Positions 32,517 to 40,187 of a DNA stretch of 55,853 nucleotides are shown one piece after another (the first letter of the stretch is position 1; the number at the start of each line of letters is the position of its first letter). A program made the translations under genes and the position numbers. The notes under the pieces were generated by a model, which worked only from the letters and a program-made list of their open reading frames with translations, searched no databases and was not told the DNA's origin. Origin of the DNA: Opitutus sp. GAS368 (GTDB lineage Bacteria > Verrucomicrobiota > Verrucomicrobiia > Opitutales > Opitutaceae); NCBI GenBank assembly GCA_945903545.1, contig CAMDOO010000009.1:1-55853 (forward strand), written 5' to 3'.

Positions 32517-34043
32517 TTAGAACACCTGCTCGTCGAGGAGCTGGAACAGCTCGGCCTCGGTGATGCGGCGCTGCTGCATGCTGTCGCGCTCGCGGAGGGT
32601 GAAGGTGTCGCCGGGTTTCTCGATGGTGTCGAAGTCGATCGTCACACACCAGGGCGTGCCGATCTCGTCCTGCCGGCGGTAGCGTTTGCCGATGTTGCCG
32701 CCGTCGTCGTAGAACACGGCGTAGCGGCGCTTGAGCTTCGCATGGAGGGCCTTGGCCCGGCCGACGAGCGCCTCCTTGTTCTTGAGCAGCGGGAGCACCG
32801 CGACCTTCACCGGCGCGATGCGAGGGGAGAGCCGGAGCACGGTGCGCTTCTCGACATTGCCCTTCTCGTCGGTGACGTCCTCCTCCGCGTAGCCGGCGCA
32901 GAGCACGGCGAGGAAGATGCGGTCCACGCCGACAGCCGGCTCGATCACGTGCGGCACGAACTTCTTCTTCGTGGCCTCGTCGAAGATCTCCTGCGGCTTG
33001 CCGCTGGCGTTGGCGTGCTGCGTGAGGTCGTAGCTGCCGCGGGCGGCGATGCCCCAGAGCTCCTGCACGCCGAACGGGTAGCGGAACATGATGTCGACCG
33101 TGCCGCGCGAATAGAACGCGAGCTTCTCCTTCGGGTGCGCGTAGCGGGAAAGATGGCTGTCGGGCAGGCCGATCGACTTCAGCCAGGCCTCGCACCAGGC
33201 GATCCATTCCTCGTGGCACTTCGCCCAGTCGGCGTCCTCGTGGATGAAGTACTCCATCTCCATCTGCTCGAACTCACGCGAGCGGAAGATGAAGTTGCGC
33301 GGCGTGATCTCGTTGCGGAACGATTTTCCGATCTGCGCGATGCCGAAGGGCAGCTTCACGCGGCCGGTGTCGACGACGTTCTTGAAATCCACGAACATGC
33401 CCTGCGCCGTCTCGGGCCGCAGGTAGGCGACGGAAGACCCGTCGGTCATCGCGCCGACATTCGTCTGGAACATCATGTTGAAGGCGCGGGGAGCCGTCAG
33501 GCTGCCGGGCTCGCCCGTCGCGGGCGACGGGATCAGGGAAATCTCCTCGGGCTTGGCCTCGGTCATGTCGCGCGGCTGCACCGGCGCGAGCTGGCCCTGG
33601 ATGGCTTTCTTGCGTTTCAGCGACTCCGCGGCGGCCTGCAGGTCGCCGGCGGTGTTGTCGCTCTCGAGCGCGCTGACGTAGCCAACCGTGTTCCCGTCGA
33701 TCACGACCGGGGCAAAGAAGAGCTGGTCCGCGCGGTAGCGCTGCTTGCTCTCCTTGCAGTCCACCAGCGGGTCGGAAAAGCCGGCGACGTGGCCCGAAGC
33801 TTCCCAGACCTTCGGATGCATGATGATCGAGGTCTCGATGCCGACGATGTCCTCGCGGCGGCGGACCATGTCGTCCCACCAGCAGTCGCGGATGTTCTTC
33901 TTCAGCTCCGCGCCGAGGGGACCGTAGTCAAAGAACCCGTTGAAGCCGCCGTAGATCTCGGACGACTGGAAGATGAACCCGCGGCGCTTGCACAGCGCAA
34001 CGAGGGCATCCATGGAGACGGCGGGCACGGTAGGTTCGGACAT
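32517..34043 (-). CDS. glyS: glycyl-tRNA synthetase, alpha2 dimeric type
   Basis: Charges tRNA-Gly. The 508-residue length and class II motifs identify the homodimeric eukaryote/Thermus-like enzyme rather than the alpha/beta GlyQ-GlyS pair: [29 protein letters not shown] at the N-terminus, [48 protein letters not shown] (motif 2), [16 protein letters not shown] (motif 3) and an anticodon-binding domain at the C-terminus. The start [18 protein letters not shown] is the only one before the conserved region apart from an internal Met about ten residues later. Confidence 0.97.
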   Translation of the reverse strand: MSEPTVPAVSMDALVALCKRRGFIFQSSEIYGGFNGFFDYGPLGAELKKNIRDCWWDDMVRRREDIVGIETSIIMHPKVWEASGHVAGFSDPLVDCKESKQRYRADQLFFAPVVIDGNTVGYVSALESDNTAGDLQAAAESLKRKKAIQGQLAPVQPRDMTEAKPEEISLIPSPATGEPGSLTAPRAFNMMFQTNVGAMTDGSSVAYLRPETAQGMFVDFKNVVDTGRVKLPFGIAQIGKSFRNEITPRNFIFRSREFEQMEMEYFIHEDADWAKCHEEWIAWCEAWLKSIGLPDSHLSRYAHPKEKLAFYSRGTVDIMFRYPFGVQELWGIAARGSYDLTQHANASGKPQEIFDEATKKKFVPHVIEPAVGVDRIFLAVLCAGYAEEDVTDEKGNVEKRTVLRLSPRIAPVKVAVLPLLKNKEALVGRAKALHAKLKRRYAVFYDDGGNIGKRYRRQDEIGTPWCVTIDFDTIEKPGDTFTLRERDSMQQRRITEAELFQLLDEQVF

Positions 34044-34139
34044 AGCCCGCCAGACATAGGCCCGACCCCGGGGGCGGTCAATGGCTGGGTTGGGAAATTG
34101 AGGTCTTCGTGGGACGGGCGTTTCGGGCGGGATCCGAAC

Positions 34140-34282
34140 GCTTAACGCCCAACTTTTAACGCTGAACTCTCAAGTCGGGCCGCCGGCAGAGGTCTTCCGG
34201 CCTACATCCGATCTCGAAAGATCTGTAGCCGGGGTGGACCTCCACCCCGGGATCCGGACGTACTTGAGTTGAGCGTTTACCC
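34140..34282. repeat. compound palindrome sharing modules with 27566-27718
   Basis: The outer arms are gaacgcttaacgcccaac, ttttaacgctgaactctc on the left and acttgagttgagcgttta on the right. The loop carries the hairpins gccggcagaggtcttccggcctac and gtagccggggtggacctccaccccgg. These equal the two modules of the 27566 element in inverted order. It lies between glyS and the ArnD-like gene, on the upstream side of glyS. Confidence 0.8.
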
Positions 34283-34288
34283 AAGGCG

Positions 34289-35188
34289 TCACCCCTCCGT
34301 CGCCACGAGCCCGCTGCGGCCGTCGATCGGGGCCATGCCCTGATCCCGGATCGGGATCGCGGCGCGGTTCGCAAGGATCGCCCTCGCCTGCTCATCGAGC
34401 CGGACAAACTCCACGCCGCGTTGGCGGCAGGCCGCCAGCAGTTGCCCGAAGAGTTCTCTGCGGCCCATGCCCTCAAGCTCGGCGTGAGTCGTAAGCACGT
34501 TGAGCCGGTCTTCGCGCAGCAACGACAGATAGTGCGGCACGATCTTTTCGTCGGGGTACTCCGGCCGGCCCATGAGCTCGTCGAAGGTCGGCAGCGTGCT
34601 CGGGATTTCCAGGGTGCGGAAAACCTTCCCGTCGATCCGCGGGAAGAACGGCGCCGCGCCGCGCGTGTCGCTGGAATAAAGCAGGCCGGCCTCGTCGTAG
34701 ACTTCGCGGCTGCGGGCGTTGCTCTGCCAGCCCGGGGCCCCGGCCGTCGCGGCCTCGCCGCCAAAGATCCGCCGGTACTCCGCGCGGGCCGCGCCGAACT
34801 CCGCCCGCGTCTCCGCGAGGTCCCACTTCATCAGGTGATCCTGCCACTGGTAATGGTTGTGACAATGGATGCCGGTCTCGAAGCCCGCGGCGCGCACCGC
34901 CCGGATGGCGTCCGCATGCCGCCGGCCGATGTGCGGCGCCGGGAGCAGCGTGCCGTTGAGGAGCGTCCGCACCCCGTAGATCTGCACCACGCTGGTGCGG
35001 CTGACCTTCTGGAAAAAACCCGGCCGGAAAACCCGCGAGATCGCGCGGCCGGTTTGGTCGGGCCCGAGTGAAAACAGAAAACACGCCGGGACGCCCGCCG
35101 CCCGCAGATCCGCCACGAGGTTCGGTACGCCCTCCCGCGTGCCGCGGTCGGTGTCGACATCAACTTTGAGGGCGAGGCGGAGGGGCAT
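34289..35188 (-). CDS. ArnD-like polysaccharide deacetylase
   Basis: 299 residues, the length of E. coli ArnD (4-deoxy-4-formamido-L-arabinose-phosphoundecaprenol deformylase, lipid A modification). Matching blocks are LKVDVDTDRGTREGVPNL, FLFSLGPDQTGR, FETGIHCHNHYQWQDHLMKWD, GWQSN, YSSDTRGAAPFFP, TLPTFDELMG and LTTHAELEGMG. Catalytic Asp and metal-binding His should be in DVDTDRGT and CHNHY. No other arn genes are in the window, so the exact substrate, L-Ara4FN or another N-acyl glycolipid, is uncertain. ATG 35188 gives the family N-terminus; the longer frame is repeat DNA. Confidence 0.88.
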   Translation of the reverse strand: MPLRLALKVDVDTDRGTREGVPNLVADLRAAGVPACFLFSLGPDQTGRAISRVFRPGFFQKVSRTSVVQIYGVRTLLNGTLLPAPHIGRRHADAIRAVRAAGFETGIHCHNHYQWQDHLMKWDLAETRAEFGAARAEYRRIFGGEAATAGAPGWQSNARSREVYDEAGLLYSSDTRGAAPFFPRIDGKVFRTLEIPSTLPTFDELMGRPEYPDEKIVPHYLSLLREDRLNVLTTHAELEGMGRRELFGQLLAACRQRGVEFVRLDEQARAILANRAAIPIRDQGMAPIDGRSGLVATEG

Positions 35189-35224
35189 GGGGGCGGGACC
35201 AACGAAGCCATATTCGGAAGGGGT

Positions 35225-35305
35225 GTCACGCAGAGACGCGGAGAACGCAGAGGACGGACAAATCTCCCGGTCTCGTCCTCTGCGTTCTCCGCGTCTCTGC
35301 GTGAC
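35225..35305. repeat. 30-bp perfect inverted repeat between divergent genes
   Basis: Arms 35225-35254 (gtcacgcagagacgcgg, agaacgcagagga) and 35276-35305 are perfect complements around a 21-nt loop. It is the cleanest copy of the CGCAGAG family here. It lies between the divergent starts of the ArnD-like and methyltransferase genes, so both promoters flank or include it. Confidence 0.92.
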
Positions 35306-35360
35306 ATCTGCTCGACACTCCGCAGGGCCGGCCCTTGCCTCGCACCGTCTCCCTCCCGCC

Positions 35361-36287
35361 ATGTCCGCACCCGTCCAACGCCCCGCCCTTATCGTCGCCG
35401 ACCGCTGGCGCGACTACCAGCTGCTCGACTGCGGCGACGGCATGAAGCAGGAGCGTTGGGGCCAGTACACGCTGGTCCGGCCCGACCCGCAGATCATCTG
35501 GCCACGCAGCGGCTCGACCGCGCTGGACGGGGGCGGCGGCGCCTCGCGCTGGCAGAGCTGGGATGGCTACTATCACCGGAGCGAAGCCGGAGGCGGCAAA
35601 TGGGAGTTCCGGCAGAAACTTCCCGATTCCTGGAAGATCGAGTACCAGCCGCTCAACCTCACCTTTCGCATCCATCCCACCAGCTTCAAGCACACCGGCC
35701 TCTTTCCCGAGCAGGCGGTGAACTGGGATTGGTTCTCCGCCCGGATCAAGGCCGCGCGCCAGGCCGGCCGCGAGGTCTCCGTGCTCAACCTCTTCGGCTA
35801 CACCGGCGCCGCCACCTGCGCCGCCGCCGCCGCGGGCGCCAGCGTCTGCCATGTCGACGCCGCCGAGGGCATGGTGAAGTGGTGCCGGGAAAACGCCGCG
35901 CTCTCGGGCCTCGCCGACGCGCCGATCCGCTATCTCACCGATGACTGCCTGAAGTTCGTGCGCCGCGAGCAGAAGCGCGGGCGCAAGTACGACGCCATCA
36001 TCATGGACCCGCCCACCTACGGCCGCGGCAGCACCGGCGAGATGTGGAAGCTCGAGGACCACCTCTGGGAACTCCTGCAGGAATGCCGCGCCGTGCTCTC
36101 CGAGCAGCCACTGTTCTTCCTCATCAACGCCTACACCGCGCGCCTCTCCCCCACCGTCGTCGCCAACCTGCTCGCGGGCCTGTTCGAGGGCCGCGGCGGC
36201 ACGATCACCGCCGGCGAGGTCGGACTGCCCGTGCAGCGCGACGGCAAGGTGCTGCCTTGCGGGATCTACGGCCGCTGGGAGGCGTGA
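35361..36287 (+). CDS. class I SAM-dependent methyltransferase (RlmI/RlmK-like)
   Basis: 308 residues. The catalytic half has SVLNLFGYTGAATCAAAAAGA (motif I), VDAAEGMVKWCREN (motif II), DDCLKFVRRE and IIMDPPTYGRGSTGEMW with the NPPY-like DPPTYG motif of RNA/protein methyltransferases. The N-terminal 120 residues lack a complete PUA domain but keep RHIPTSFKHTGLFPEQAVNWDW-like features of the RlmI group (here FRIHPTSFKHTGLFPEQ). Likely an rRNA cytosine methyltransferase, though substrate is not certain. The next gene starts 10 nt after its stop. Confidence 0.87.
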   Translation: MSAPVQRPALIVADRWRDYQLLDCGDGMKQERWGQYTLVRPDPQIIWPRSGSTALDGGGGASRWQSWDGYYHRSEAGGGKWEFRQKLPDSWKIEYQPLNLTFRIHPTSFKHTGLFPEQAVNWDWFSARIKAARQAGREVSVLNLFGYTGAATCAAAAAGASVCHVDAAEGMVKWCRENAALSGLADAPIRYLTDDCLKFVRREQKRGRKYDAIIMDPPTYGRGSTGEMWKLEDHLWELLQECRAVLSEQPLFFLINAYTARLSPTVVANLLAGLFEGRGGTITAGEVGLPVQRDGKVLPCGIYGRWEA

Positions 36288-36297
36288 ACCCCCGGAC

Positions 36298-37359
36298 GTG
36301 AAGTCGTTTTTCGCGGTTCTCGCGCTCCTCCTCGCCAGCGCCGCGGCCCGCGGTGCCGACTTGCCGCCGGATTTCGGCCTGCCGTTCACCGATGTCCGCT
36401 TCGGCTCGGTCACGCTTTACTCCGAGAACGACAAGTATTTCGCCGGGACCGACCAGCACTACACCAACGGCTTCAAGGTCTCCGCTCTTTCCAGCAACCT
36501 CGCGCGCCTCAGCCCGGAGGAGATGTACGCGCCGGTGCGGGCTGCCGTCCGCGTGCTCGGCCCGCTCCTTCCCGACGGCCAGGTCTACAAGCTCGGCGTC
36601 TCGCTCGGCCAGAACCTCTACACCCCGGTCGACATCGACACCGCCGCCTTCCAGCCCGCCGACCGGCCCTACGCCGCCTGGCTCTACGTCGGCACGACCC
36701 TCCAGATCTACCAGCCGCCGCGCACCACGGCCTCGGGCAACACCGCGATCGCCCGACTCGACTCGCTCGAGGTCAACCTCGGCATGGTCGGGCCCGCCGC
36801 GTTCGGGCGCCAAGTGCAGAACAACTACCATGACCTGATCAAGGTGCCCCACGCCAAGGGCTGGCACCACCAGATCGACAACGAACCCGGGATCGTCGTC
36901 AGCCTCGAGCGCAAGTGGCGCCTCTCCACCGCGCAGGCCCGGACCGGCTGGGGCGGCGATTTCATCCCCCATGTCGGCGCGGCCGTCGGCAACGTGACGA
37001 CCCGCGCCAACGGCGGGGCCGAGGCCCGGCTGGGCTGGCGCCTGCCGGCCGACTTCGGCAGCAATCTCATCCGGCCCAGCGGCGACTCCAACAGCCGCCA
37101 GCGCGCCAACTGGAGCTTCTTCGTGTTCGGGGGGTGGGACACCCGCCTGGTCGGCCGCGATATCACGCTCGACGGCCCGATGTTCACCGCCGGCCCGAGC
37201 ATTGGGAAGCGCAAGGTGGTGCACGACGTCGCCGGCGGGATCGCGCTGGGCAGCCACCACTGGCAGCTCGCCTACACCCAGGCCCGGCGCAGCCGGGAGT
37301 TTCGTGGACAGGATCACTCCTCCGTCTTTGGCTCGATCAGCCTGACGTTTTACCGCTGA
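36298..37359 (+). CDS. outer-membrane lipid A deacylase LpxR-like (DUF2219)
   Basis: 353 residues starting with GTG. A signal peptide (MKSFFAVLALLLASAAARGA) precedes a 12-strand beta-barrel pattern ending in the aromatic TFYR. LpxR motifs are visible: the catalytic-site ENDKYFAGTDQHYTNG (family Asn-Asp), DRPYAAWLYVG and GWHHQIDNEPG with the catalytic-region His. LpxR removes the 3'-acyloxyacyl chain of lipid A in the outer membrane. Ten nt after the methyltransferase and next to an ArnD-like gene, another lipid A modification enzyme. Activity is inferred from family. Confidence 0.87.
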   Translation: MKSFFAVLALLLASAAARGADLPPDFGLPFTDVRFGSVTLYSENDKYFAGTDQHYTNGFKVSALSSNLARLSPEEMYAPVRAAVRVLGPLLPDGQVYKLGVSLGQNLYTPVDIDTAAFQPADRPYAAWLYVGTTLQIYQPPRTTASGNTAIARLDSLEVNLGMVGPAAFGRQVQNNYHDLIKVPHAKGWHHQIDNEPGIVVSLERKWRLSTAQARTGWGGDFIPHVGAAVGNVTTRANGGAEARLGWRLPADFGSNLIRPSGDSNSRQRANWSFFVFGGWDTRLVGRDITLDGPMFTAGPSIGKRKVVHDVAGGIALGSHHWQLAYTQARRSREFRGQDHSSVFGSISLTFYR

Positions 37360-37367
37360 ATTCCACC

Positions 37368-38096
37368 GTGTCCTCGATCTCCGACTCGTATTTCACCCGC
37401 GCCAACGAACTGCTTGCCCGCGCCCGCGAGACCAACGCCCCGGCCATTGCCCGCCTCGCGCCGATCATCGGCGCCTCCGTCGCGAAAGGCGGCGTGATCC
37501 ACACCTTCGGCAGCGGCCACAGCGAGCTGATCTCCCGGGAGATCATCGGCCGCGCCGGCGGCCTCGTCTGCGTCAGCGGCATCATCGATCCCACCGCGGG
37601 TTTCATCGAGAACCTGCCCGGCTACGGCACCCGGCTCGTCGAGCGCTACGACCGCCAGCACCGCCTCGACCCGGGCGAGGTCATCATCGTCATCTCCAAC
37701 TCCGGCAAGAACGGCTCGCCCATCGACGTGGCACTCTACGCCAAGCAGAAGGGCCTCACCGTCATCGCGGTGACCTGCCTCGCGATGTCGCGGGTCACGC
37801 CTTCCCAGCATCCGTCGGGCCAGCGGCTCTTTGAGATCGCCGACGAGACCCTCGACAACGGCGGGGTGACCGGCGACGCGATCGTGGAACTCACCCCGGG
37901 AGTCATGGCTGGACCCACTTCGACCCTGATCGGTTGCTCGGCGCTGAACTGGCTGATGCTCGAAAGCATGGCGTGGCTGCGCGACCACGGGCATCCGCTC
38001 CCGGTCCTCCGCAGCCAGAACCTGCCGGGCGCGATCGAGCACAACCGCGCGCTCGGCCGCCAATACCACGGCCGCCTCAGCCGCCAGCTGGCGTGA
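37368..38096 (+). CDS. SIS-domain phosphosugar protein (UPF0309 type)
   Basis: 242 residues beginning with GTG at 37368, 8 nt after the previous stop. A single SIS domain binds phosphosugars: GGVIHTFGSGHSELISREIIGRAGGLVCVSGIIDP, then VIIVISNSGKNGSPIDVALYAKQKGLTVIAVT. Length and motifs match the UPF0309 family, whose reaction is not established (isomerase, epimerase or etherase-like). The kinase that follows acts on N-acetylhexosamines, which suggests amino-sugar or peptidoglycan-fragment recycling. Confidence 0.88.
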   Translation: MSSISDSYFTRANELLARARETNAPAIARLAPIIGASVAKGGVIHTFGSGHSELISREIIGRAGGLVCVSGIIDPTAGFIENLPGYGTRLVERYDRQHRLDPGEVIIVISNSGKNGSPIDVALYAKQKGLTVIAVTCLAMSRVTPSQHPSGQRLFEIADETLDNGGVTGDAIVELTPGVMAGPTSTLIGCSALNWLMLESMAWLRDHGHPLPVLRSQNLPGAIEHNRALGRQYHGRLSRQLA

Positions 38097-38114
38097 GCCG
38101 AAGCCCTCGAGCCG

Positions 38115-38231
38115 TTTTGACCACGGATTGCACGGATTCCACGGATTGTTCCGATCCGGGAAATAGGTGGTTATGCTACCCCCGTTTCCGGTGCCTTTAT
38201 CCGTGTCATCCGTGCCATCCGTGGTTCAAAA
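38115..38231. repeat. ACCACGGAT-nonamer palindrome
   Basis: The left arm holds three 9-nt units (accacggat, tgcacggat, tccacggat); the right arm holds atccgtgtc, atccgtgcc, atccgtggt. Arms are complementary with few mismatches. It separates the SIS gene from the kinase gene, and ends 26 nt before the kinase start. Confidence 0.85.
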
Positions 38232-38256
38232 TGCCGGGGTTGGATAAAATTTCCCC

Positions 38257-39165
38257 ATGAAATTCAAAATCGGTGTCGACGGCGGCGGAACCAAGACGGA
38301 GGGCGTGCTCGTGGACGCCGCGGGCAATGTCGTCGCCCTTCACGTGGGCTCCGGCTCCAATCCCAGCCTGGTCGGGGCCGAGCGCGCCCGCTCCGTGGTC
38401 GCCGCCACCCTCGACTCGCTCCGCGCCCAGGCGGGCGGACTCGCCGCGGCGGACGGGACCAAGCCGGAGATCGAGGCCACCCTGCTCTGCATGGCCGGCA
38501 GCCCGGCCCATTGGCAGGAGTTCGCCAGCGCCCTCGTTAATTTCGGCCGGGTCACGACCGTAGACGACTCCGGCCCCGTGCTGGAGCTGGCGACCCACGG
38601 TCAGCCGGGGCTCGTGCTCCACGCCGGCACCGGTTCGTTCGTCGCCGCCCGCGGGCCCGCCGGCACCGTGCACTACGCCGGCGGGCTTGGCTGGCGCTTC
38701 GGTGATCCCGGCAGCGGCTACGACATCGGCCGGCGCGGCATCGCCCGCGGGTTGCTCGACCTGCAGGCCGGCATGACCACGACCAAGCTCGCCCAGGCCC
38801 TCTGCCAGCACATGGGCCTTGATGACGCCGCCGCCCTCACGCGGCGCTTTTATCAGGACCCCGATGCCGCCGAACGCCTCGCGCCCTTCGCCCCGATCGT
38901 GCTGCAGCTCGCCACCGCGGGCAACCCGGCGGCGACGCAGGTGGTGGTCCAGTCGGCCGTCGAGTTGCTCGACGTCGCGATCCACCTTGGCGAGCAGTTG
39001 TTCTCCGAGACCATGCTCGACCGCATCAATGCCGGCCTGAGCGGCCCGATCCTCACCCATCCGATCGTGCGCGACGTGCTCGCGCAACGCGCGCCCTTCC
39101 CGCTCGCTCCCGTCGAGGGCACCCCCATCGAGGGCGTGCGCCGGATGCTGGCGGAGATGGATTAG
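38257..39165 (+). CDS. N-acetylglucosamine kinase-like protein (BadF/BadG/BcrA/BcrD ATPase family)
   Basis: 302 residues of the ASKHA kinase fold. The phosphate loop is VDGGGTKTEGVLVD (residues 6-20), the adenosine site GLVLHAGTGSFVAARGPAGTVHYAGGLGWRFGDPGSGYDIGRRGI. That GDPGSGYDIG block is typical for N-acetylglucosamine/MurNAc kinases and BadF-type ATPases. I infer phosphorylation of an amino sugar, with the SIS-domain protein as partner. Confidence 0.88.
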   Translation: MKFKIGVDGGGTKTEGVLVDAAGNVVALHVGSGSNPSLVGAERARSVVAATLDSLRAQAGGLAAADGTKPEIEATLLCMAGSPAHWQEFASALVNFGRVTTVDDSGPVLELATHGQPGLVLHAGTGSFVAARGPAGTVHYAGGLGWRFGDPGSGYDIGRRGIARGLLDLQAGMTTTKLAQALCQHMGLDDAAALTRRFYQDPDAAERLAPFAPIVLQLATAGNPAATQVVVQSAVELLDVAIHLGEQLFSETMLDRINAGLSGPILTHPIVRDVLAQRAPFPLAPVEGTPIEGVRRMLAEMD

Positions 39166-39180
39166 GAGATTGGGCAATCC

Positions 39181-39218
39181 ATAGGCCCTATAGGACCTAT
39201 AAGCCCTATAGGGCCTAT
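39181..39218. repeat. 38-nt palindrome overlapping a start codon
   Basis: ataggccctataggacct faces aagccctatagggcctat; 17 of 19 arm positions pair. The ATG of the next gene (39217-39219) begins in the right arm. Unit length is about 9 nt (ataggccct, ataggacct). Confidence 0.8.
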
Positions 39219-40128
39219 GATTTCGGAAACCTCCTCAGCCACTGGTACCACCGTCCTGCCAGAAGCCGTCTGGCGCCAGCTCCAGCAGGCCCACGAGCGC
39301 CGGGTGCGGGCATGGACCGATCCGCACCAGCTCCGTGCCGCGCGCGGGGAAAAGCATCCGGTGCACGATTTCCTGTTTCATTATTATGCCTTCCGGCCGT
39401 CGTGGCTCCGCCGCTGGCATCCGGGGCCGGATGTCGTGCTCACCGGCGAGGGGGCGCGCGAATTTCTGGCCCGGCCGGGCTACCGGCTGCTCGGCGCAAA
39501 CGCCGGGGAGTCACCCGCCGTGGCGGTGGATCCCGCGGCGCTGTCGCCCGGCCGGCGGGAATTCGTCGCCTGGCTGCGCGGCCTGCTCAGCGCCATGCGG
39601 ACCCGCCCGCCGTATTTCGGCTGCTTCGGGTTGCACGAGTGGGCGATGGTCTACCGGCAGACGCCCGAAGAAGTGCGCCACAACCAGCACCCGCTGCGGT
39701 TTCCCCCAGAGGAGATCGCCCGGATCGTCGCGGCGTCCGCGATCTGCTGCTCGCACCATGACGCCTTCCGCTTTTTCACGGCGCCGGCGCGGCCGTTGAA
39801 CCGGCTCCAGCCCGCCCGGGACGACGCGCCCGCGCTCGAGCAGCGCGGCTGCCTGCACGCCAACATGGATCTCTACAAGTGGGCCTTCAAGCTGGCCCCG
39901 TTCACGCCGGCCGAGCTCACCGCCGACTGCTTCGAGCTGGCGCGCGACATTCGCGAGGTGGACATGCGCGCCAGCCCGTACGATCTGCGCACCCTCGGTT
40001 TCGAACCGATCGCGATCGAGAACCCCGCCGGCCGCGAGGAGTATGAACGCCACCAGCGGGCCTTCACCGCGCGCGGCGAGCCGGTGCGCGCCCGGCTGCT
40101 CGCGCTTTGCGACCGGTTGCTGGGTTAG
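39217..40128 (+). CDS. conserved protein often annotated as 3-methyladenine DNA glycosylase
   Basis: 303 residues. The pattern RRVRAWTDPHQLRAARGEKHPVHDFLFHYYAFRPSWLRRWHPG followed by YFGCFGLHEWAMVYRQTPEEVRHNQHPLR and HDAFRFFTAPARPLNRLQP ... MDLYKWAFKLAP is a family I recall from actinobacterial and verrucomicrobial genomes labelled as 3-methyladenine DNA glycosylase. I see no helix-hairpin-helix or AlkA-type catalytic Asp, so I do not endorse the activity. Soluble. The start codon is in a repeat arm; the conserved part begins near residue 14. Confidence 0.72.
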   Translation: MISETSSATGTTVLPEAVWRQLQQAHERRVRAWTDPHQLRAARGEKHPVHDFLFHYYAFRPSWLRRWHPGPDVVLTGEGAREFLARPGYRLLGANAGESPAVAVDPAALSPGRREFVAWLRGLLSAMRTRPPYFGCFGLHEWAMVYRQTPEEVRHNQHPLRFPPEEIARIVAASAICCSHHDAFRFFTAPARPLNRLQPARDDAPALEQRGCLHANMDLYKWAFKLAPFTPAELTADCFELARDIREVDMRASPYDLRTLGFEPIAIENPAGREEYERHQRAFTARGEPVRARLLALCDRLLG

Positions 40129-40187
40129 AAATGGGTAGGGCCCGACGTCCCGGTGGGCCGGGCCGCCCGGAGGTCGGCCCCTACCTC

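Noticed and set aside
29037-34145. A 1702-residue plus-strand open frame
   Set aside because: It is antisense to the SNF2 helicase and glyS genes, both with unmistakable motifs. Its translation is Arg/Gly/His-rich low-complexity sequence, an artefact of high GC at third codon positions.
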